Positions 1 to 12,092 of a stretch of 64,000 bases of DNA are shown piece by piece. Position numbers and translations under genes: made by a program. Under the pieces are notes generated by a model that was given only the letters and a program-made list of their open reading frames with translations, had not been told where the DNA came from and made no database searches. The stretch comes from Hofstenia miamia. Taxonomy: Eukaryota; Xenacoelomorpha; Acoela; Hofsteniidae. The stretch's first letter is position 1, and every line of letters begins with the position of its first letter. The stretch lies in NCBI GenBank assembly GCA_900660155.1, contig CABFPE010000197.1, forward strand, positions 485,712 through 549,711. Direction: 5' to 3'.

Positions 1-895
1 TTAAATTATGCTGTTGGCTAGCATGAAAGCATTGTAATTACATGCTATTTATATATGAGCTGAGAGATAAGAGAATGTTGAGGTGTTTATTGAGATAGAT
101 AATAACATGTGATACAAATAGGGTAGCACTGTTCAAACAAGTTTCCAGACCTCTCACCTTGGTTATCACTTTGGCTTGATGCCATATGAATTGCTCATCC
201 CAGATATTTTGTTCTTCTGCTTAGTGGATCTAAACAGTTACTAGTTACATGGATGAATTACTGATGTTTTCTATAGATTATTTTTCATTAGAATCAGGGC
301 TGCTCTACATGATGGTCACTTTTGCAACCTTCTGCCATGACATTAAGTTCCTCAGTAGTGTTAACCCTAGTGCACACAACTGATTCAACAATATTTGCAG
401 TACTATATTCTTATTTGATATATGCAAATTCTACTATACTTAGAATTAAGTATTCAAAATTTAATCAAAATTAAGTTTTTAAAATTTCGAGTACTCTAAA
501 ACTTTGAATAAAATAATAAATATGTTTTGGAGCTTCAAATACTTGGGATATTTTTAATTAAGTAGTTTTGTCAAAAATTTTGTCAAATATGATTTTACAG
601 TATTTGACAAATTAAATGCAATAATCCATCTAAATCTAAACTAAACTAAATTAAAATTTAGTATATTTGATATTTACCATTAACAGTTGTTGACTCAAGA
701 CACTGTAATTTAGAATTTCATTGGAATTTTTTTTCACTCTGCTCAAAACTAAACGAAATATCTACATTGGAAAGAAAATTTGATTTTAGTTTTAGTACTT
801 TACTTACGCACACAGAGATTTCAACTATTAAATTTAAATTTCGTGCTTTCTTGAATTTTTGTAATATAATTTTTTTTCTTGCAGATGAGTACTCA
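1..895. repeat. Contig-overlap duplication, copy 1
   Basis: This stretch recurs at 2082-2976 with a constant offset of 2081. The only difference I noticed is position 509 (t) against 2590 (a). It ends at the single N at 896, and the sequence then restarts upstream of the second copy. The simplest reading is two overlapping contig ends joined with one N, not a biological duplication. The bases just before the join include the start of the 4E-BP first coding exon, so that exon start appears twice, the first time cut off. Confidence 0.9.
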
Positions 896-896
896 N
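896..896. other. Single-N assembly join
   Basis: One ambiguous base marks where copy 1 of the duplicated segment stops and unrelated upstream sequence begins. Confidence 0.85.
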
Positions 897-1249
897 GGAA
901 ATTTGGGGACAAGATAGTACAAATGAACCCATGGGTACTCATCCTTTTTCAGGCTGCTGGAGATTTAATGTAGATCAATAACATAGAAATGATAACCAGA
1001 TTTTATGATGTCACAAAGTGAAGTGAGATCATTACCATGTTACATGTAGACATGTCTGATCCATAGGAGATGACACTTCAACAAGTTACCAAATTCTGCT
1101 TACTGTTTGTGGGCCAAATGATTTGAATGAGGTAACTAAGAAAGGACCTTAGAGAATATTTGATTTATTTTTATTTATTTGGGTATTTTTGTTCTACTGT
1201 AATTGTGGTGACATGACTATGACATAGGATTAATTTGAATAATTTCAAG

Positions 1250-1646
1250 GGTTGGTTCTTAAATCTTTCAAGTCATAATCTTATAGCTGTCAGAATTTAT
1301 TTCCAGCTGTCAGAAAAAGATGTAACTATGGAAATTACTTTTAGCCAATAGCATTAATCAAAAAGCATTATCAATATGGCAAATAGTAAAATAATTAAAA
1401 ATATGAAAATAGCTTTTGAAGTTTAAGTAATTGATTAATGTGAAACCCTTGAAAAATTTAGAAATTATATATGTAGAATGCAACTGAAATGTTATTTTAA
1501 TGCCTTTCTCATATAGTTACTTTTTAACTAGATGTCTCTTAAGCAATTTCCCAATTAAGCTCATTTTGGACAAAAACAACTCTGACAGTTGTAAGATAAA
1601 TTCTGACAGCCATAAGATTATGAATTGACAGATTTAAGAACCAACC
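1250..1646. mobile_element. MULE-type MITE with long TIRs and 9-bp target duplication
   Basis: Terminal inverted repeats of about 65 bp start GGTTGGTTCTTAAATC on the left and end GATTTAAGAACCAACC on the right, with paired inner TCTGACAG blocks. The flanks are aatttcaag (1241-1249) and aaattcaag (1647-1655), matching at 8 of 9 bases. A 9-bp target duplication with long inverted repeats is the signature of Mutator-like elements. No transposase is visible in the 397 bp, so it is non-autonomous. Confidence 0.72.
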
Positions 1647-2081
1647 AAATTCAAGAGCAGTTTTAAATACTAATAATGTTGTCCCCTCAATCAGTGCTAT
1701 ACATGTAATTGCTCATTTAAATTTGTGTAGAAAATTGAATGTTTGACTTTGTAAACAAAGACCTGGTAGTTATTTTTACTTTGTATAAATACTGAGAAAC
1801 CATTGTTGAAGAGTTGAAATTAATTGCATTTCACTGTAACTGTGTTTGCTTTTCTATACATTTTTTAGTATATATTTAACCTGAGGGTTACAATAATTGC
1901 TTAAGTTTCCAGTAACAATTTGGGTTTTACTCCTCTGAACTAGGAAAAAATTACTTGTTCCTAGACAAAGGCAGCCTAAATCATGGAATGCATTAGGATA
2001 TGGATACAGCTATGAGTAGGTATAACAAACCTTTCTTTCAAAAGCAACCTGAACAGACACCTATAATTGATTACACTGTGA

Positions 2082-2976
2082 TTAAATTATGCTGTTGGCT
2101 AGCATGAAAGCATTGTAATTACATGCTATTTATATATGAGCTGAGAGATAAGAGAATGTTGAGGTGTTTATTGAGATAGATAATAACATGTGATACAAAT
2201 AGGGTAGCACTGTTCAAACAAGTTTCCAGACCTCTCACCTTGGTTATCACTTTGGCTTGATGCCATATGAATTGCTCATCCCAGATATTTTGTTCTTCTG
2301 CTTAGTGGATCTAAACAGTTACTAGTTACATGGATGAATTACTGATGTTTTCTATAGATTATTTTTCATTAGAATCAGGGCTGCTCTACATGATGGTCAC
2401 TTTTGCAACCTTCTGCCATGACATTAAGTTCCTCAGTAGTGTTAACCCTAGTGCACACAACTGATTCAACAATATTTGCAGTACTATATTCTTATTTGAT
2501 ATATGCAAATTCTACTATACTTAGAATTAAGTATTCAAAATTTAATCAAAATTAAGTTTTTAAAATTTCGAGTACTCTAAAACTTTGAAAAAAATAATAA
2601 ATATGTTTTGGAGCTTCAAATACTTGGGATATTTTTAATTAAGTAGTTTTGTCAAAAATTTTGTCAAATATGATTTTACAGTATTTGACAAATTAAATGC
2701 AATAATCCATCTAAATCTAAACTAAACTAAATTAAAATTTAGTATATTTGATATTTACCATTAACAGTTGTTGACTCAAGACACTGTAATTTAGAATTTC
2801 ATTGGAATTTTTTTTCACTCTGCTCAAAACTAAACGAAATATCTACATTGGAAAGAAAATTTGATTTTAGTTTTAGTACTTTACTTACGCACACAGAGAT
2901 TTCAACTATTAAATTTAAATTTCGTGCTTTCTTGAATTTTTGTAATATAATTTTTTTTCTTGCAGATGAGTACTCA
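2082..2976. repeat. Contig-overlap duplication, copy 2
   Basis: Second copy of 1-895. This copy runs on without a break into the 4E-BP first coding exon and is the one to use for gene models. Confidence 0.9.
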
Positions 2977-3077
2977 GCCTCAAAATATTCGTGTAAAGTA
3001 TTATCAAAATGAATCAGAATTACCTCATGATATTTCACAAAGTGTTGGTGGAACAATATATGGTACTACACCCGGAG
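2966..3077 (+). CDS. Thor/EIF4EBP: 4E-BP (eIF4E-binding protein) coding exon 1
   Basis: First of three coding exons (2966-3077, 6011-6179, 7552-7624) that splice in phase to a 117-residue protein, the usual family length. 4E-BPs are cytoplasmic repressors of cap-dependent translation: they bind eIF4E and block eIF4G until phosphorylated by TOR. This exon gives residues 1-37 and ends in TTPGG, the conserved segment holding the human Thr46-type site (Thr35 here). The upstream family TTPGG/STPGG repeat, with the Thr37-type priming site, reads SVGG here, so that TP is missing. No RAIP motif is seen. A good acceptor (ttcttgcag) lies directly before the ATG, so the 5' UTR must come from an unseen upstream exon or a trans-spliced leader. 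The donor is gtaagt. Confidence 0.93.
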
Positions 3078-3418
3078 GTAAGTGATTTATTTAATATTAA
3101 GAAAGTTTAGCTTCTACGAAGCATTCCTATATAGGCTATTCGTTTCTATAATCATTTCGTTTGTTTTATTGAGCAATGTTGGCTCTAGTTCTATTGTAGA
3201 AATTCAAAATTTAATTATTTCACAATTCTCAGTCTTGTATCAAATAGCAACTATTATTATTGTTAATTTTCATACATTGTGTATAATAAATTGCCAATTG
3301 GAACCATTAAAATTTTTAAAGCATTCGCATAGCGCATGCTTTTTGTTTTGCAATTTTATTGTACACATTGAATGTATCTAATTCATCTAAGATTTATTCA
3401 TTTATTCTTGTTTAAATC

Positions 3419-4214
3419 CATGAAGTGGGGAAGTTGCAGAATAGTGCCACGTGGACAAAATAACCACTATTACAGGGTAAAAAACTGAGAAATGCAATAA
3501 ATGCATAGAAAGTTTAAAAAATAATTGATGTAGAGCGATAACTTTACATAATTAACCAAATTCGTAGCACTGGTATTTTTGAAAAATAAAATGATAATTG
3601 ATAACAAAGCAAAGATATTTGACTTTAAAATGTTTAAATATAAAAGTATAAGAACGGAAATAGTTAAATTTCATAATGCGGTTTCAGACTTGAAAATCGG
3701 GTGGCAATATTAAATGAAGGAGTGTAAGAAAATAAAGCTTAAATATACACTACATTATTTATTATTAAAATTATAAAGCTATATATATAAGAAAATCAAG
3801 TTACATTAACTCGAGCAGTGATAATTCCACAAAGTATGACATAAAAAACAAATTTAACAAAAAACTAATTGATCCAATATTTCTTACCTAAAAAATATCC
3901 CCCTATAGAATTTCACTACGGTTTACTGAAAGCATATTTTTTAGCTTAAAGTTGTAAAAATTTAACTTTCAGTTGTTATATTTTTATATTTAGACATTTT
4001 AAAGTCAAATTTTGTTTTTTATCAATTCAATTATCATGTTATCTTTCATAAATACTTACCGCGTTGTACGAATTTGGTTAATTATGTAAAGTTATCGGTC
4101 TATATCAATTAGTTTTTATGCATTTTATTGCATTTTTATAGTTTTTTTACCCTCTAATAGTGTTTATTTTGTTCGCCTGCTCCGCGTGTCACTATTCTGC
4201 ACCTTCGCTTCATG
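3419..4214. mobile_element. Foldback element with ~270-bp inverted arms
   Basis: The left arm (from 3419, CATGAAG then TGCAGAATAGTG) returns inverted in the right arm ending at 4214. Further matching blocks include ACTTTACATAATTAACCAAA and TTTGACTTTAAAATG, so the arms run to roughly 3690 and 3950. No coding capacity was recognised between them. I could not find a clean target duplication. It sits in the first intron of the 4E-BP gene. Confidence 0.72.
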
Positions 4215-4973
4215 AAGTAATTAAAATTTACTTTTTTCCAAACTTTTGCACGTTTAGTTGCCTTAAATCGATTAGATTTTCGTTAAGATACTGCTCAATT
4301 AGAAATGCAATATTGGTGTTGGGCATTAGATCGTATGCATTTTCGTTTAGATTGTCTTTAATTTGAAATCATTTTTTCATCTGCAAATGCAAAGATTGCC
4401 AAATGTTAGTTCTTGGCTGATTTATCCGTTACAGATAAGTGTGATAAATGAATCATTCATACTTTTCTTAAAGCATTTGCTTGATAATCGAATCGAAATT
4501 GTCAATACAAACTGTCCCAAGAAAATGCAATCTCACTAGTCTTTCCTGTGATATTGCTGATCTTAAATTATTTTCATTATTTTTTAATTTTGGGAAGCTC
4601 CGTATAATCGCAACTGCAGGAAACTCTAGAGAAAATCGAATAAGAAACAAGGAAATTTTGATAGTAAACCAACGCTTAAAAAATTAAAAAATATTCATGC
4701 AGCGAATGAACAAACTGTCACATAACTCTTCAAGCATCTTTTCGTCAAAGCCTTGGAATAGCACCTCGATTTTTGAATGTAAATTTCAAGTTCTTTATGC
4801 ACAATTACTGGGTGACAATAGGTTCATGGTAAAAAAGTTTTGCCTACTTTCCCCTTCCCTCAAACGCTTTTTAAATTAATAGTAATATCAACAAATGATA
4901 GAAATAGTTTAACTTGTAAATAAATCTTTTACAATCAACTACACTAAAGGAAATAATAAATATATTGCATGCA

Positions 4974-5527
4974 CTATAGATCTAGAATTATTGATGTTAT
5001 CTTGCGTTGCTTGTTAAGTAACTTTTCTATGTTTGCAGTTTTAATAAAAGTGTTTTCACCAATTTTATGTTTTGATCTTAGTAATACCTTAAAAATTTTT
5101 TCCTTGATTTCATGGTGATGTAAGTAAATTTCAGAATTTAAATGTCCTCTTGTGTTCTTACACCCTTGTTCCCAGATGTTTCTTAGTTTCCCCGATGTAT
5201 AATTTATTGCATTCATTACATTCATATTGATAAATTACAGAAAAACTAATTTCTTAGGTATAAGATCTTTGTTGTTGATCTTCTTTGTTGCAAAGCTGGG
5301 GACAATTTTGGTGAATCTTAATTTGGTGTTCAATATTTTCAATATACTGGAGAAATATTATCATTGCCTGCTTCATGAAGTTGTTCCTTGTTACTTTCTG
5401 TAAACATCTTGGTTGAATATTTTTTAATAAGTTTAATGAGATTTCGAAAATTTTATCTTTTGCATTTGTTAGATGAATCTTGTTAACAAGTCGTTGGCAA
5501 ATAATTAACTTTTTTGGAATGTATTTA
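4974..5527 (-). pseudogene. Penelope-like element relic: GIY-YIG endonuclease end
   Basis: The minus strand reads, across frameshifts and stops, YQYECNECNKLYIGET followed by KKHLGTRV, a stop, and EHKR. This is the Cys-x2-Cys plus YIG core of the Penelope-type GIY-YIG endonuclease. It is followed in another frame by HLNSEIYLHHHEIKEKIF. Further upstream on that strand is LKYIPKKLIICQRLVNKI, resembling the linker between reverse transcriptase and endonuclease. At least one stop lies inside the endonuclease, so it is dead. It lies antisense in the 4E-BP first intron. Confidence 0.75.
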
Positions 5528-5752
5528 AGTAAATTATTTATTTACCGCATTTGTCATACTGACGATGATTCCTAGTAATCCAACCCGGACTAAATGCAAA
5601 AAACTTACATTTGGTGGGAATCGCATTTTTAAATTAAATTTAAATGTATTTACCAAGGGGTAGGTAAATTAAAGAGACACTACCCTGCGACATTTTAAAA
5701 ATGTATATTTGGAAACGCTGTCATGATGTTTTTAAAAAACGTTTAGCGGGAG

Positions 5753-5754
<2 letters not shown>

Positions 5755-5787
<33 letters not shown>
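5755..5787. repeat. (AT)n microsatellite
   Basis: Uninterrupted AT dinucleotide run of about 16 units in the 4E-BP first intron, just beyond the Penelope relic. Confidence 0.95.
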
Positions 5788-5790
<3 letters not shown>

Positions 5791-6010
5791 CGGATGTGAA
5801 AAATTGGAATTTTCCGCCAGAATTTTCCTAATCCCAATGGATCGAATTTTTTGCGCCTTTTCATGATACACGAATTGCGTTAAGACTGTTAATATATATT
5901 TTATTAAGGATTCGTATTCAGACTACTCCTTGGAATTTCGCTTTTTTCATCTTTATTATTGATTCTTAAATGCTTGTTTCTATGGTTATTTTTCATTAAT
6001 TTTGATTTAG

Positions 6011-6179
6011 GAACAAAGATAATGTACTCGAGAAATTCACTCCTGGCTATGAAAGATAGTCCTCTTGCAAGAAGTCCTCCTCGGTTGAATAATATCCCTG
6101 AAGAAATTATTAAAAACAATGTAGAAAAACCTAATTCTGAACCACGACTTCACAATTCAGAGGAATGTAACGGTGGTGG
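6011..6179 (+). CDS. Thor/EIF4EBP: 4E-BP coding exon 2 (eIF4E-binding motif)
   Basis: Acceptor tttgatttag before 6011 and donor GG|gtaatt after 6179. It enters in phase 1 and leaves in phase 2, agreeing with exons 1 and 3. It encodes residues 38-94. Residues 39-49, GTKIMYSRNSLL in context, hold the canonical eIF4E-binding motif YxxxxL-hydrophobic (Y43, L48, L49). Two SP sites follow at S54 and S59, matching human S65 and T70. Residues 56-66 (LARSPPRLNNI) resemble the TPPRDLPTI stretch of vertebrate 4E-BPs, which makes the second eIF4E contact. Confidence 0.94.
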
Positions 6180-7551
6180 GTAATTTTTATTTCGTTGTTT
6201 TTAAAACTATGTATACAGGGATAGATTATTTTTTTATTAAAATATACCAAAATACTTTCGAAAATATATGAATGCTTTACAAAGTTTTATTGCAGTAGCA
6301 GAACCAAATATGCTTGAGATTGTCTTTTAGGCCTTGACATCTCTCCTAGTGAACATGACAATACATTAAAAGCCTTTTTCGTAATTACTATTGAGAATGG
6401 ATGCTTTCTTCACAGCTATACAAATTTTATGGATCAGCTCGGAGTGGGAATCTTCACATTAATAGTATTGACATTTTCGAGGCCTTCATTTTTTGCGATT
6501 GAGCTTTCGATCTTTCATGTTTCATGTGTGATTGACGCTAGATTTTACTTTTTAGTGTATTTCTGCTAGTGTTTTGCATTCAGTTAGGTACACTACAGAG
6601 TTAGTTTTGCCTTTTGCAAAATAGTACAAAATAGTAAAATTTCATACAAAAGTCGTAGTGAGAATCTTCGTATTAATTTTTTGAATGAAAGGTTTGCGTT
6701 GTGTTTGCACTCGCTATCTATTACTTGTAATATAATGAATGCGCAAAAACATTCTAGAAATATTGCTCCATTTACGTTTCATCAAAAAATCTATACTTCG
6801 GCGATTTCTTCAGACAGTAATATAAGTCCTTGTCATCATAAAATAATTTTTTGAATAACAATTCATAATGGATTCTGACATTTGTGTTTTGTCATAATCA
6901 AATTTCAAGAAACCAAATGTTAAGACATTTTTCGTTTGACATTTTTACACGAAAGCATATGCTATAATTTATTCGGCGTCATTAGATACATTAACCTTTA
7001 TGATCAACACGATATGTTAGTGCACAATAATAACTTGGTGTTGTTTGAATAGATCTTACAATATGATAAATTTATTTACTGTTTATTATTGGAAATGTGT
7101 GTACATTATTCTCTGTAAAGTATATCAATCAAAGTTTCAATTATAAATTGTAAAGGTGGTGTTTGTTGTTTCAAACATCATTCAACTGCGTGATCTCTGT
7201 TTTTCGATGTACTCTTGAAATTTGGAAGATGTTTGTTAGGCATTCCGTTCAATTTAATTCTTAGTTATCAGTTTTTTTATTAACTTTTTATTATCTATCC
7301 AATTCTTGTAATAAAAAAACATTTTGTTTGAAGATTTGTCATCTAAGTACTGGGATGTATGGGCGGAGAAAAAATTTTTTCTGCTATATCACGTTGCATT
7401 TTAGTATTTTTCTATCCTAATTCCTGATATGAATGACACGGGTTATTGAATTTATTCATAGGAATAGATGGATTAATATGGTTTTAGCTCGTCTGAACAG
7501 ATTATTATTTCAATTGATATCTGAACTTTGTTTATTTAGTTTTCATTTTAG

Positions 7552-7624
7552 TCAAAATCCCATTTTAGTTACATCCGAAAAAGTAAACGATGCAGGCGAT
7601 GATATGTTTGAGATGGAAACGTAG
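7552..7624 (+). CDS. Thor/EIF4EBP: 4E-BP coding exon 3 (TOS motif)
   Basis: The acceptor is tttcattttag before 7552; the phase matches exon 2. It encodes residues 95-117, ending DDMFEMET then TAG. The last five residues, FEMET, match the TOR-signalling motif (FEMDI in most animals) that docks Raptor/TORC1 at the extreme C-terminus. Ending the protein exactly there is family-typical and confirms exon choice. Confidence 0.93.
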
Positions 7625-7740
7625 TGCTAAAGACTAATAGGTTTGTCTCAGGTGCATCTCTAATAGTGTTGCTTCAATTTTTATTTGGTGTTGCTTTTTA
7701 ATAGTGCTGGCATTATTTTTGTACGGATTTTATCATGAAG

Positions 7741-7746
7741 AATAAA
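7741..7746 (+). terminator. Polyadenylation signal for 4E-BP
   Basis: AATAAA 117 bases after the 4E-BP stop; a second AATAAA lies at 7797-7802. Confidence 0.55.
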
Positions 7747-7802
7747 ACGAAATATATTTTTGACAATGATTTTTCTATTAATGAAACGTTTGTTTCAATA
7801 AA

Positions 7803-9550
7803 AACATTACCCCTTGCTCAACTAGTTGATCACAGATTGCGAAGCAAACAAAAATGTTGATAAGATTGCAAATTTTTCCAATACTTTAATTGATGCCTAT
7901 TCAGCTCAGCTACTAAATTTAACGGAAAATACGTTTAGTTTTTCATATTAATAAAATTAAATGCACATACCGTTTCTAGTTTACATGGCAAATAGCTTAT
8001 GAAAAATAAAAAGGAAGGTAGGGTTTTTAATAAATGATTTGTTACACAACATTTAATACTAGAATTGCCATTATTTCTTGAGATTCATTTTGCATGTAAC
8101 ATTTCAATTTAAAAATTATGCAAAAGAATGAAAAAACTTTTCATATGGAAATTCAAATAGATTATCGATATTCTTGGAGGTGTATATACCTGCTGTTGTT
8201 TTAATGAATGCATACGCAAGTAAACAAAATTTTAATTTGAGTCAATTTTGACACATCTGGTACTTCTAGTGTTAATTTAAAAAACATGAAAATTTCAATA
8301 AATAATGTATTCTATCTCCATAGTTGTTAAGAACTTGTAAGAAAAGAGTTTGTCCATTCTTATTCAGATTCTACTAAAGAAAACATTTGAAGATGTTTAG
8401 TATTTTATAATTTGATCATAAATTTGTCAATTTGTATCAACCATCATCTTGTGGATAGGTATAAATTCATGAAAAATTTCCAAAAACAGCTTTGTTTTGA
8501 ATAATATTGGGGCAAAACGGAATGAAGTAAATTTCTTACACAACAACAATTTCTTAACCGAGTGTTGCGTTCCACAGGTTCCTTAAGTCTAAATTTTGGG
8601 CGTCAATTATATCCTTATCACATTGCTGTTGATCAGAAAAATGAGTTAGATTAAAAATGTAATCTTAGGCGTTTGAAAGCTTAACCAGCTGATGTATGTA
8701 ACATATGAATGCTTCAGAAATCTTTAATTTGATTACAAAGTCATACAATGAAATACAAAAACATTTTTGTAGTTTGTTCGAGTAAACGAGAATCCATTCA
8801 ACATCGGAAATCCATTCAATGTTTAAAATAGTGACTGGGAAGTGTCTAAATAACCCACTATCTGTGGTACAATGAATTTTACGTTACTTACATAATTTAG
8901 TGCCGTTTCTGGAGTCAAGTAACAAAATACATAAATTCAATGTAAAGTGCGTCAATTTTTGTAACTAAGGTGGTGTGCATACTTACATAGATACACGTAC
9001 GTTAAGCTATGTTCAACATCACGATATGAAATCGGATACGGTACAATTTTGTAATTTTAATGCATAGAACATGAATCAGATTTACATTTAACAGCTTAAA
9101 ACACCTATTCACTCCTGAAATTTGCAAATATGATACCATACAACTCATTTAATCTCTGAAAAGTTGTAAATGTTTCTCAACTTACATTTATTTTCAAATG
9201 AGATTTAAAAATAATTTAGAAATACTGTATGAGTAAAGGCATTTCAGCAATTAAAAATTCAGACATTTAATGCGGCAAATGTGACTTGATGAAATGCAAG
9301 GTCAATAATACTCATCATTCTGATTTCAGTTGTATAGAGATTATTTTGGCATTTGGTATAATTCCTTTGCATATAGCTCACTGTTTACGGATGGCAAAAA
9401 ATTCCTTTTGCTGAAATATTTATATTTGAACAAACTACAGCCTGTCTTAATCATTCTTTGCTACGGTTTCAAAAATCTAAAAATGTCAATCTCCTATAAT
9501 GTAAAGATATAAATGCTACAGAAGCTATATAACGAAAAATGAAAAGGTTA
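7803..9550. other. Intergenic, nothing recognised
   Basis: AT-rich sequence after the 4E-BP gene. I see no long reading frame, repeat boundary or RNA gene that I can support. Confidence 0.5.
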
Positions 9551-9559
9551 TAATATAAT

Positions 9560-9900
9560 TTGTCAAATAAATTGGACAGTGGCTCTTCAGAAATATGTAT
9601 TTTGAACCATGAGATGGTTTATCGAAATTTAAAAACCAAAGAATATAAATTGCATTATAATATGCAAGATAACAAATTGGGTGTTGCACATCAAAGAAAG
9701 TTTGTTGAAAAATTTACGATTAAAACGCAAAAAGGGCAAGTTTTCAATATAATGCTTTGGGTATTCTGAAGAAAAGAATGAATATGATTAGTTTTTTTGT
9801 GCAGACAAATTTCTGAAAATGCGAATTTTACGGAAGAATTGTGATTCATAGCGGTGCTAAACTTGTGGCAAGCGGAAATTTTTTTTATGAAAATACTTTC
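9560..9900 (+). pseudogene. Possible ISXO2/Merlin-type transposase relic
   Basis: An open stretch ending KTQKGQVFNIMLWVF resembles the RGRxxxxxWVFGG block of ISXO2-like (Merlin) DDE transposases. It is followed, after stops and frame changes, by a weak GRIVIHSGAKLVAS segment where that family has a TTIxSD block. The match is short and the frame is broken, so this is a weak call; it may be unrelated sequence. Confidence 0.3.
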
Positions 9901-9959
9901 ACTATCGAGAACTACTCTGAATTGCCTAATATACAAATTCAATTCGTCTTTTACACAAT

Positions 9960-10310
9960 AATTGGAATACTACAAGTAACAATATTAAAAAATTCCTCAA
10001 AACGAATTGCTTAAAATTTTGACAGGAGAAAATTGCGAAATGCATAAAATCTTCTTCAATTTGGTAAATCTGTATGTGTATATTTTTCAATTTTAATAAT
10101 TTTGAATTAAATTTATTTTCGTATGCAATAGCATGATTATATTTTGCATTATCGCGATGGTCAATTTTTCTAAATTCATCACCATTTAAAATTTCTTACA
10201 TTTTTAGCATAAACTAAACTCCTTGTCGTAAAATAGCTATTCCATTACCTTTGTCAAAAGTTACTGCTTTAAGTTGATGTCGATGAAGAAATTCTTTCAA
10301 GATATTGATT
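9960..10310 (-). pseudogene. Penelope-like element relic: N-terminal/RT-start part
   Basis: The minus strand reads KAVTFDKGNGIAIL, then stops, then EILNGDEFRKID. This parallels the Penelope-like frame at 37248-39116 (CKFDRGNGIVLLDKD then EILNDSTKFKEI). Several in-frame stops show it is dead. About 350 bases are recognisable. Confidence 0.6.
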
Positions 10311-10509
10311 TTCTTGTCAAATTTCAAATTTATGGATTACTTTTTTTTAATAATAATAATTTGTTCTTCAAATCCTCTGTATATAAAATCATTATACAAA
10401 TAAAGTGCTAAGCACATATTAAGATTTTAAAAATAGATTTTTTGTTTCAATGACAGCTTGGTTGTTGGAATTGTTTGAATTCTTTGGTAATTTAAATAGT
10501 TGATTTTTA

Positions 10510-11700
10510 TTGGTTTCAAATACATTTTTACGTTTCTTTTAAAGTCTTAAATTTTTCTTCTTTAAACTGAGGTGGTAATTCATTCTATAAGTCAATACAA
10601 AAATTAGTAAATGAGTTCTTCATCACATTTTTCTTAAATTTAAGGTTTCTATTAGAATTTGTTCTTAAGTGTATTTTAGTATGTATTTTGTCTCTTGCCT
10701 TCAATTTGAAAAATACTTCTAGAGATCTTAGTTTTTGTAAATATTCTAATGAAAATAAATAATTATTTTCCTTAATTGTAGTTTGCTTTTTTTCTTTTCC
10801 AGATGATATTGATAGTCCAATTAATAATTCTTTCTAGTTTGATTTTCATTCTTTTATTAAGAGTTGTTGATAAACAGGCTGAATATAAATAATGAGGCAA
10901 TATATATATATGATTTTATTAGAGTAACTTTCCAATTAATAGGTATGAATCTTTGAATTTTAGATAGTGTCTTGATTCCTTGTAACATTTTCAAATGTTA
11001 ACTTATTGTCAAAGTACTTAATTTTTGTATCTTCTTGTATAATAATATTATTGTTTATTTTAACCATGAATTTTTCAGTCTTGTTATAATTATTTAACAC
11101 CATAAATCTAGTCTTGTCAACATTTAATTTCATTTTATTTTTTTAAAGTATAGTATTGCAGTTTGTAGTGCGCTTAATAAACACAATGTTTGTTGAATGC
11201 AGCAGGGTGTCATCCGCATATTGGCACATTTTATGTTTTCATTAAAATTGATGTCCTTAACATAAAGATTGAATATTAATAGCCCTAGAACAGAGCCTTG
11301 AGGTATTCCTTTATTAATTATTAGTTTATTAGAGATTTCATTGTTTATTTTTACGTATTGTTGTCTATTAGTTAAATATGAGGTTAATAACTTAGTTGCA
11401 TATTCATTAAAGTTGAAAATATGCTTTAATTTTTAATTAGTATTTCATAATCTATTGAATTAAGTGATTTAGATAGATCTAATGATAGATATAAACACTA
11501 TCTTCTTTATCTATATGGTTTCTCCAATCGTCTAAAACAAAAAATTAATGCACTATTCGTGGACATATTCTTTCTAAATCCAAATTGTAAAGATCTTATT
11601 ATTTTTCCATTTTTCAAATTTAAGATATGGTTGCTGTTTATTACACTTTTTCTGGATTTTGTATTTTTTTCCAAATTTAAAAATTTCAGAAATTTCATTT
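10510..11700 (-). pseudogene. LINE reverse transcriptase relic (CR1/L2-like)
   Basis: The minus strand shows, in order and across stops and frameshifts: QFGFRKNMSTNSAL; LSLDLSKSLNSIDYEIL; a TNRQQYVKINN block; KGIPQGSVLG; QYADDTLL (catalytic YADD); KMKLNVDKTRFMVL; and a terminal NELPPQFKEEKFKT block. These are the standard non-LTR reverse transcriptase motifs followed by the typical C-terminal LP segment. Many stops make it non-functional. Confidence 0.82.
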
Positions 11701-12092
11701 GGAATTGTTATGCCTTTGAAATTCATAACGATTAAGAGTTTGTTTCTTACAAAACAATTCAATTTCTTGGAATAATTGTTTTCTTTATTCATTATTCTTG
11801 TCTTGATATTTATTCTGATACAATTGAAAATAAATGAAGGAATTAATGGATTTTGAGCAAGAAATTTCAATTTATTATGAAGAACTTTTTATTTCATTTA
11901 TATTGTCTTTTTTTCCTCAAATTTTGTATTTTCCATTGACTTCAATGTGGTTGTTCTAAATTTTCTAATGACTAAATTTAAAACAACCATTTTAGGATTT
12001 TAAATTTAGAGAATGTTGGAAAAATATTAAAATTATTGCAGTATTTGGGAAACATCAAGTCAAGAATGTTCTTTTTGAGTTTCAAATAATCT

